Assembly: GCF_027625475.1 (NCBI RefSeq)
Contig: NZ_CP115174.1
Coordinates: forward strand, 558,001 to 622,000
Source: Sphingomonas abietis
GTDB taxonomy: Bacteria > Pseudomonadota > Alphaproteobacteria > Sphingomonadales > Sphingomonadaceae
DNA: 64,000 nt
Direction: 5' to 3'
Positions 58,478-64,000 of the stretch are shown here, one piece after another (the stretch's first letter is position 1; the number at the start of each line of letters is the position of its first letter). The notes beneath the pieces are model-generated. The model was not told the origin of the DNA, made no database searches, and saw only the letters and a list, made by a program, of their open reading frames with translations. Made by a program: the position numbers and the translations under genes.

Positions 58478-60961
58478 TTAGTAAATCCCACCCTCCTTCT
58501 GCAAGAAGTCTGCGTCGGAGGCCTTGGGCGTGGTCTTCGGCGCGGCCTTGATCGCGGCATCGCGCTTGATCGTGCGCCGCGGCTCGGTCTCCGGCTTGAA
58601 CGCCTCCCAGATGATCGGCGAGAGCGGATCGGGCGACGGCCAGCCGCCATAGACGCGGCGGCCCGAATGGCGATCGATCCGCACCATGCGGACGCCGGGC
58701 GCGAGCGGGAAGGGCTGCACCGGATCATTCTGCATCGTCGCCAGCGCGAACTGCTTGAACACCGGCGCCGCGATCGTGCCGCCCTGGGCATAGCCGCCGA
58801 GCGAGCGCGGCCGGTCGTAGCCCAGATACAGCCCGCCGACGAGATCGGCCGATCCGCCGACGAACCAGACGTTGGTCGGGCCGGTGGTGGTGCCGGTCTT
58901 GCCGAACATCGGGCGGCCGAGATCGCGCAGGATGGTGGCGGTGCCGCGCTGGACGACGCCTTCCATCATGTGGACGATCTGGGTCGCGGTGACGGCATCG
59001 ATCGCCTGGTGGCCGCGCAGCGGCGGGCGGGGCATCGCCTTGCCGTCCCAATCCTTCATGTTGCAGCCGGTGCAGGGGCGGTTGTCGGCGCGCCAGATCA
59101 CCTTGCCGTGGCGATCCTGCACATAGTCGATCAGGCTCGGCGGCATCTGGCGGCCGAGATTGTCGAGCGCCGAATAGGCGTTGACCATCTTGAGCACGGT
59201 CGTGTCGCCGGCGCCGAGCGCATAAGCGAGCTGGTTGGGATAATCGCCGACGCCGAGATTATGGGCGTTCTTGGTCACCTTATCCATGCCGATCTGGCTG
59301 GCGATCCGCACCGTCATCAGGTTGCGCGACTGTTCGAGGCCCCAGCGCATCGTCTGCGGGCCGGCATAGCCGCCGCCGAAATTCTTGAAGCATTTGGTGC
59401 CGAGCCGCGCCGTCTGGAACACGCAGAACGGGCCATCGACGACGATCGAGGCCGGGGTCATGCCATTGTCCAGCGCCGCCGAATAGACGATCGGCTTGAA
59501 GGTCGAGCCGGGCTGGCGCAGCGCCTGGGTGGCGCGGTTGAAGCTGCCGCCGCGGAAATCCCAGCCGCCCTGCATCGCCAGCACCTGGCCGGTGTGCGGA
59601 TTCTCGATCACCATGCCGCCCGAGATCGCCGGGATCGAGCGCAGCGTCCAGGTCGAGACGTCCTTCTTGACCACGATCACGTCGCCGACGTGGAGGAAGT
59701 TGAACGCCGATCCGCCGATGCCGGCCTTGGGCATGTCGGCCGCGTAGGACGGCATCGATCCCCTCGATCCGTCTTCGAAGCCCAGCTCGGCGGTGCCGCC
59801 GGCCTTGGACAGCACCACGGCGGCCTTCCAGTCGGCATAGCCGGGGCCGACGCTGGCGGCGATCAGCCGCCCCTGCCAGCCCTCGCCGGTGTCGATATGG
59901 GCGGACGGGCCGGTCCAGCCATGGCCGTTGGCGTAGCGGGCGAGGCCGTCGCGCAGGGCTTTCTCGGCGGCCGCCTGCTTGGTGCCATCGAACGAGGTCC
60001 GCACCCACAGGCCGCCGGCATAGACCGAGTTGGCGCTGTCGCCGTCATTCTCGCCGAATCGCTGGATCAGCTCGCGGCGGACCTCTTCGGTGAAATAGCT
60101 CGGCGGCATGTCCTGCTTGATCGGCTGGCGCTCGATCGCGCCGAGCGGGGTGGCATCGGCTTCGTCGCGCTGCGCCGGGGTGATGTAGCCATTGGCGGCC
60201 ATCTCGCGCAGCACATAGGCGCGCCGGGCCAGCGCCCGGTCCATGTCATGCTCGGGGGTGTAGTTGCTCGGCGCCTTGGGCAGGATCGCGAGATAGGCCA
60301 TTTGCGGCAGCGTCAGGTCGTGGACGTCCTTGCCGAAATAGCTCTGCGCGGCGGCTTCGACGCCATAGGCGTTCCGCCCGAGGAAGATCTGGTTGAGGTA
60401 GATCTCCATGATCTGCTGCTTGGAGAGCGTCTGCTCGATCCGCACCGCCAGGATCGCTTCGCGGACCTTGCGCTTCACCGAATATTCGTTGCCGGTCAGC
60501 AGATTCTTGGCGACCTGCTGGGTGATCGTCGATCCGCCCCGCGCGCGCTCGCCCGATCCATATTTGGTGAAGAATTCGAACGCACCATTGGCGAAGGTCA
60601 GCGGGTTGATGCCATGGTGGGTGAAGAAGCTCTTGTCCTCGGCCGAGACGAACGCATCGACCAGCACCGGCGGCAGCTCGGCATAGGACAGCTCGACCCG
60701 GCGCTGGCGGGCGAAGGTGTAGATCGGCGCGCCGTCGATGCCGCGCAGGTTGGTCGGCAGCGGCGGCTCATAGGCGAGCAGCTTGTCGGTGGAGGGCAGG
60801 TCGCGGGCGAAGATCAGCCAGATCGCGATGCAGCCGACGAAGAACAGGCCGACGAGCCCGGCAAAGGCCTTGGTCCAGCGTGACCGGATCACGCGCCGCC
60901 AGCGCGAATCCTCCCGCCTGATCGTCGCCCGCCCGCCGCCATTATCCGCCTGATCGTCCAT
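58478..60961 (-). CDS. mrcA: Class A penicillin-binding protein 1A
   Basis: An 827-residue bifunctional peptidoglycan synthase. An anchor helix (about 33-53) follows a charged N-terminus. The GT51 glycosyltransferase has EDKSFFTHHG (E108), ARGGSTITQQ and RKVREAILA. An OB-like insert follows. The transpeptidase has SxxK in PGSTFKP, SxN in SRN and KTG in GKTGTT. It polymerises glycan strands and cross-links peptides. It sits between amiC and prfB, a common alphaproteobacterial order. Confidence 0.96.
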   Translation of the reverse strand: MDDQADNGGGRATIRREDSRWRRVIRSRWTKAFAGLVGLFFVGCIAIWLIFARDLPSTDKLLAYEPPLPTNLRGIDGAPIYTFARQRRVELSYAELPPVLVDAFVSAEDKSFFTHHGINPLTFANGAFEFFTKYGSGERARGGSTITQQVAKNLLTGNEYSVKRKVREAILAVRIEQTLSKQQIMEIYLNQIFLGRNAYGVEAAAQSYFGKDVHDLTLPQMAYLAILPKAPSNYTPEHDMDRALARRAYVLREMAANGYITPAQRDEADATPLGAIERQPIKQDMPPSYFTEEVRRELIQRFGENDGDSANSVYAGGLWVRTSFDGTKQAAAEKALRDGLARYANGHGWTGPSAHIDTGEGWQGRLIAASVGPGYADWKAAVVLSKAGGTAELGFEDGSRGSMPSYAADMPKAGIGGSAFNFLHVGDVIVVKKDVSTWTLRSIPAISGGMVIENPHTGQVLAMQGGWDFRGGSFNRATQALRQPGSTFKPIVYSAALDNGMTPASIVVDGPFCVFQTARLGTKCFKNFGGGYAGPQTMRWGLEQSRNLMTVRIASQIGMDKVTKNAHNLGVGDYPNQLAYALGAGDTTVLKMVNAYSALDNLGRQMPPSLIDYVQDRHGKVIWRADNRPCTGCNMKDWDGKAMPRPPLRGHQAIDAVTATQIVHMMEGVVQRGTATILRDLGRPMFGKTGTTTGPTNVWFVGGSADLVGGLYLGYDRPRSLGGYAQGGTIAAPVFKQFALATMQNDPVQPFPLAPGVRMVRIDRHSGRRVYGGWPSPDPLSPIIWEAFKPETEPRRTIKRDAAIKAAPKTTPKASDADFLQKEGGIY

Positions 60962-61049
60962 GCGGATCGCGGTCTAGAGGGGAACGAGGGGAATGGGAAG
61001 CCGGCGTGCGGTGCGGCGCGACCGGGCCGGCCGCCGCCGTCAATCGCCG

Positions 61050-62306
61050 TCAATCGCGCGAGGCGATGTCGGTCTGGCCCAGCCGCCGCGCGAAATGCGC
61101 CTCGACCGCGCGGCTGACGCCAACCGCCAGATCATGCTGATACCGCTTCGAGAACAGCAGCTTCAGATCGCCCGGATCGGAGATGTAGCCGCTTTCGAGC
61201 AGCACGGCGGGCACATCCGGCGCCTTCAGCACCGCCAAACCGGCAAAGCGGTGATAGGTGGTCTTGAACTGCACGCCCTGGTCGGTCAGGTCGCGCTGGA
61301 GCAGATCGGCGAAGCGCGACGAGGCGTTCATCGTCTCGCGCTGGGTGAGGTCGATCAAGATCGAGGAGACGTCGTTGGTCTGCCCGCCGAGATCGACGCC
61401 GTTGATCACGTCCGAGCGATTCTCCTTGGCGGCGAGCCGCGCGGCGACCTGATCGGACGAGACCTCCGACAGCGTATAGACCGTCGCGCCGGTGGCGCTG
61501 GTGCCCGGCGCGCTGTCGCAATGGACCGAGATGAACAGATCGGCATGGAGGCGGCGCGCAATCTCACGGCGCTCCTGGAGGATCAGGAAGCGATCGTCGG
61601 ATCGCGTCAGCGCGACGCGGACGCGGCCGGATTTGAGCAGCTCCTCGCGGATCGTCTTGGCGATCTCCAGCGTCGCATCCTTCTCGCGATAGCGGCCGTC
61701 GAGCGACAGCGAGCCCGGATCATGGCCGCCATGGCCGGCATCGATCACCACCAGCGGCTTGTCGGCGCGGCCGGAGACGGGCGGGATCGGCAGATGATAG
61801 GGCGCCGGCGCATCGAGCGGCACGGTGACGCTGCCGCGCCCCGAGACATCGCCGGTCAGCGCCATCGGCGTGCCGTAGAGGGTGCGGCCGGCGCGCGCCG
61901 CGCTGCTGAATTCGCGCGGGCTGGCACTGGCGAGCTGGAGCGTCAGCGTCTTGCGATCGTCGGACAGGCTGGCGGAGCGGACCACCGAATAATCGGCGAG
62001 ATCGAACACCACGCGGCCGACGCCGGGCTTCACCTGGCCGACGCGGGTCTGCATCACCGGGCCGCCGGACGCGGTGGCGCTGCCGGCGGTCAGGCCCTGG
62101 ACGTCGATCGCGAGCCGGCGCGGGCCGTCCAGCACCATGCCGGACACACCTACGATCGCCGAATCGAACGCCATCGTGATCGCGTTGCCGTCGACCGACA
62201 TCGCGCTGATCGCACTCGCCTGCGCGGCCGTGAACGGCAGGGCCGTCAGGCTCAAGATTGCGGCGGCGCCCAGAAGCACGCGGCGCGCCGGATAAACGAA
62301 TTTCAT
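61050..62306 (-). CDS. amiC: N-acetylmuramoyl-L-alanine amidase (AMIN + Amidase_3)
   Basis: A 418-residue secreted amidase that cuts the bond between MurNAc and the peptide, needed for daughter-cell separation. It has a signal peptide (about 1-31, AQASA), an AMIN domain (about 35-130) for septal targeting, then Amidase_3. Zinc ligands: IDAGHGGHDPG (His), YREKDATLEIA (Glu) and ISVHCDS (His), with the catalytic Glu in LLESGYISD. ATG 62306 is used; a TTG 18 bases upstream is less likely. Confidence 0.95.
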   Translation of the reverse strand: MKFVYPARRVLLGAAAILSLTALPFTAAQASAISAMSVDGNAITMAFDSAIVGVSGMVLDGPRRLAIDVQGLTAGSATASGGPVMQTRVGQVKPGVGRVVFDLADYSVVRSASLSDDRKTLTLQLASASPREFSSAARAGRTLYGTPMALTGDVSGRGSVTVPLDAPAPYHLPIPPVSGRADKPLVVIDAGHGGHDPGSLSLDGRYREKDATLEIAKTIREELLKSGRVRVALTRSDDRFLILQERREIARRLHADLFISVHCDSAPGTSATGATVYTLSEVSSDQVAARLAAKENRSDVINGVDLGGQTNDVSSILIDLTQRETMNASSRFADLLQRDLTDQGVQFKTTYHRFAGLAVLKAPDVPAVLLESGYISDPGDLKLLFSKRYQHDLAVGVSRAVEAHFARRLGQTDIASRD

Positions 62307-62416
62307 GAGCCCGTTGATCCCCAACAGCGCTCCCCCACCTCCTGATTAGGTGAAGCGCCTGTCATTGGGGTGAACCGGTACGGTTGACTCGTCAGTAACC
62401 AAGCGATGGACCGTGT

Positions 62417-63676
62417 TCAGGCGGAGGTGGATGGCATGTTAACCATATTTTTCAGAGGGGTGGCGGCATTGGCGAGTCGTTCTGGGGCGATGACGAGCCG
62501 TCCGGCGACGAGCGCCTTGCCCTGCACATAATCCTTCGTGGCGTTGACGCAGTCGAGCGCCGCGACATGGCCCTGCTTCAGATAGACGACCGAGAAGGAG
62601 CGGCTGGCGATATCGCCGCGGATCACCGTCGCATCGTGGCCGGCGGAGAGGCCGATGGTTTGGAGGCGCAGATCATATTGGTTCGACCAGAACCACGGCA
62701 CCGAATCATAGGGCTCGGGATCGCCGGTGATCGCGCGGGCCACGGTGATCGCCAGATCATGGGCGTTCTGCACCGATTCGAGCCGGATCGGCAGGCCGTC
62801 GGCATAGGGGTTGGCGTGCATCGCGCAGTCGCCGATCGCGAAGATGTGGGGGAGCGAGGTGCGGCCATGCTCGTCCACCGCGACGCCGTTGCCGGCGCGC
62901 GCGCCGGCCGCGACCAGCGGCTCGACCGCGGGCACGATGCCGATGCCGACGATCACCATGTCGGCGGCGACGATCGTGCCGTCGGCCAGCCGCACGCCGC
63001 TCACCCGGCCGGCCTGCCCCTCGATGCCGTCGACGGTGACGCCGAGCCGGATGTCGACGCCGCGGGCGCGATGCTCGGCCTCGTAGAAGCGTGACAGCGG
63101 TACGCCGGCGACCCGCGCCAGCACCCGGTCCTGCGCTTCCAGCACCGTCACCCGCTTGCCGAAGCTGGTCAGCACCGCGGCCGCCTCCAGCCCGATATAG
63201 CCGCCGCCGATCACCGCGACGCGGGTGGTGGCGGCGAGTTCGCCGATCATCCGATCGACATCGGCGCGGGTGCGCACCGAATGGACGCCGATCAGCTCAT
63301 GGCCGGCGCAGGCGAGGCGGCGGGCATGGCCGCCGGCCGCCCAGACCAGTGTGCCATAGCCGATCGTCTCGCCGCTCGCGGTGGCCAGGGTGCGGGCCTC
63401 GGGATCGACCGCGACGACGCGCTGGCCGGTGCGCAGGACGATGCCGCGCTCCGCCCAGAAGCCGGCCGGGCGGATCAGGATGCGCTCGAAGCTCTTGTCG
63501 CCGGCGAGATACTCCTTGGACAAAGGCGGCCGCTCATAGGGGATATCCGGCTCCTCGCCGATCATCGCGATGGTGCCGGCGAATTTGCGCTGGCGCAGCG
63601 CGATCGCCGCCTGCGCGCCGCCATGGCCGGCGCCCACGATCACCACGTCATAGCTGCTCGTCACGCCGTCGGTCAC
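62417..63676 (-). CDS. FAD-dependent NAD(P)H oxidoreductase (ferredoxin reductase type)
   Basis: A 419-residue flavoprotein of the rubredoxin/ferredoxin reductase group. The N-terminal FAD fold is [16 protein letters not shown]. The NAD(P)H fold is [24 protein letters not shown] binds the FAD ribityl chain, and the C-terminal domain has [12 protein letters not shown], typical of oxygenase-linked reductases. The electron acceptor is not in the window. The most likely start is a GTG at 63676 after TGAGGAC; GTG 63664 is possible. The long in-frame extension to 63991 has no support. Confidence 0.9.
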   Translation of the reverse strand: MTDGVTSSYDVVIVGAGHGGAQAAIALRQRKFAGTIAMIGEEPDIPYERPPLSKEYLAGDKSFERILIRPAGFWAERGIVLRTGQRVVAVDPEARTLATASGETIGYGTLVWAAGGHARRLACAGHELIGVHSVRTRADVDRMIGELAATTRVAVIGGGYIGLEAAAVLTSFGKRVTVLEAQDRVLARVAGVPLSRFYEAEHRARGVDIRLGVTVDGIEGQAGRVSGVRLADGTIVAADMVIVGIGIVPAVEPLVAAGARAGNGVAVDEHGRTSLPHIFAIGDCAMHANPYADGLPIRLESVQNAHDLAITVARAITGDPEPYDSVPWFWSNQYDLRLQTIGLSAGHDATVIRGDIASRSFSVVYLKQGHVAALDCVNATKDYVQGKALVAGRLVIAPERLANAATPLKNMVNMPSTSA

Positions 63677-63890
63677 GCCGTCCTCATTCCTCTTCCCGGC
63701 CTCGTCGCGAGCGGCATGCCCGCGATGGCGTTGGCTGGCAATTGTCGGGATCGGAAGTCCGGAACGGATCGACGGGTTTCGGGGGGCGCCCTCTTCCCGA
63801 ACCGGATCGGGCCTGTCATCGTGTCGGCATGACGAGGTCCGCATCCCGATCGGTTTCCTTCCCTGCCGCCCGGCGACCGGCGGGCCGGCC

Positions 63891-64000
63891 ATGAGCGGGC
63901 TGGCGGTGGAGGCGCATGGCCTCATCAAGCGGTTCGATGGGCAGCGCGCCGTCGACGGGATCGATCTCGCGGTGCCGGAGGGCAGCATCACCGGCGTGCT
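63891..64000 (+). CDS. ABC transporter ATP-binding protein (5' end only)
   Basis: The gene starts with the ATG at 63891 and runs off the right edge, 36 codons in. The residues [20 protein letters not shown] and [16 protein letters not shown] are the A-loop and first strands of an ABC ATPase, with Walker A expected next. The substrate is unknown. The 214-base gap to the divergent oxidoreductase gene must hold both promoters; I could not pick either with confidence. Confidence 0.85.
   Translation, partial: MSGLAVEAHGLIKRFDGQRAVDGIDLAVPEGSITGV

Noticed and set aside
51211..60883. Long plus-strand open frames opposite ileS (51211-53130) and mrcA (58667-60883).
   Set aside because: Third-position GC effect; no motifs, and both sense genes are certain.
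63677..63991. A 105-codon N-terminal extension of the flavin oxidoreductase.
   Set aside because: The extension is Arg/Pro/Ser-rich without a domain, overlaps the divergent ABC gene, and the FAD motif begins right after the GTG at 63664/63676.

Overview
The window is about 67% GC, densely packed chromosome of an alphaproteobacterium, almost certainly a sphingomonad (Sphingomonas or a close relative). The evidence is the gene content and order: cytochrome c next to pheA; mutY, a DUF721 gene, two DsbA-like genes and smc in a row; hflK-hflC-degP; ribF-ileS-lspA followed by a DUF3035 lipoprotein gene; amiC-mrcA-prfB. Small proteins and two dispersed palindromic repeat families typical of sphingomonads support this. 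I see no phage, insertion sequence, CRISPR array, tRNA or rRNA gene, and no gene-free stretch longer than 300 bases. Assignments come from reading motifs, not from database searches.

Layout. 1-5133: the end of an extensin-like gene, a LOG-family hydrolase, an anchored cytochrome c, prephenate dehydratase, and the coupled pair mutY-nudC. 5160-10657: a DUF721/DciA-like gene, two thioredoxin-fold oxidoreductases and smc. 10826-15955: an aldo-keto reductase, a small secreted Gly/Arg/Tyr-rich protein, then a two-gene DNA-damage operon (a radical SAM protein with a helix-hairpin-helix, then UdgX fused to a DUF4130-type domain), followed by two paralogous secreted proteins of unknown function. 16060-21329: a Coq7-like hydroxylase, a DsbB-like protein, a carboxy-terminal protease and two secreted amidohydrolases, one lacking the metal-binding HxH. 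21437-28871: a complete histidine utilisation locus in two divergent units, hutF-hutC and hutI-hutH-hutG-hutU. This is the five-step route through N-formylglutamate to glutamate and formate.

29053-37490: a housekeeping and stress mixture of cspA, rpmG, a GDT1-type transporter, dps, an ATP-dependent DNA ligase, rpsU, an anchored FKBP isomerase, a CoA-binding protein and an Mrp-type Fe-S carrier. 37565-44206: membrane protein quality control (hflK, hflC, degP), a HerA-like ATPase and a diguanylate cyclase. 44246-49790: a 2-oxoglutarate oxygenase coupled to a secreted alpha/beta hydrolase, queF, a sulfurtransferase coupled to a cystathionine beta-lyase, and a TorF-type outer-membrane protein. 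49916-63676: a long minus-strand block with a BamF-like lipoprotein, lspA, ileS, ribF, folA, thyA, a lipoprotein methyltransferase, prfB, mrcA, amiC and a flavin oxidoreductase. The window ends inside an ABC ATPase gene.

Most notable. (1) The radical SAM gene at 13619-14869 has an alphaproteobacterial SOS box (GTTC-N7-GTTC) lying over the -10 of a promoter whose predicted start point falls on the A of the ATG. This points to a LexA-controlled, leaderless UdgX/radical SAM system of unknown chemistry. (2) A palindromic element of about 83 bp occurs five times; one copy sits in frame inside ileS and adds a peptide to an essential tRNA synthetase, and another sits between the two SOS-operon genes. 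(3) A perfect 15-bp hairpin ending at the hutG start codon buries its Shine-Dalgarno sequence. Four-base ATGA, GTGA or TTGA stop/start overlaps are very common, so translational coupling is a general habit of this genome.
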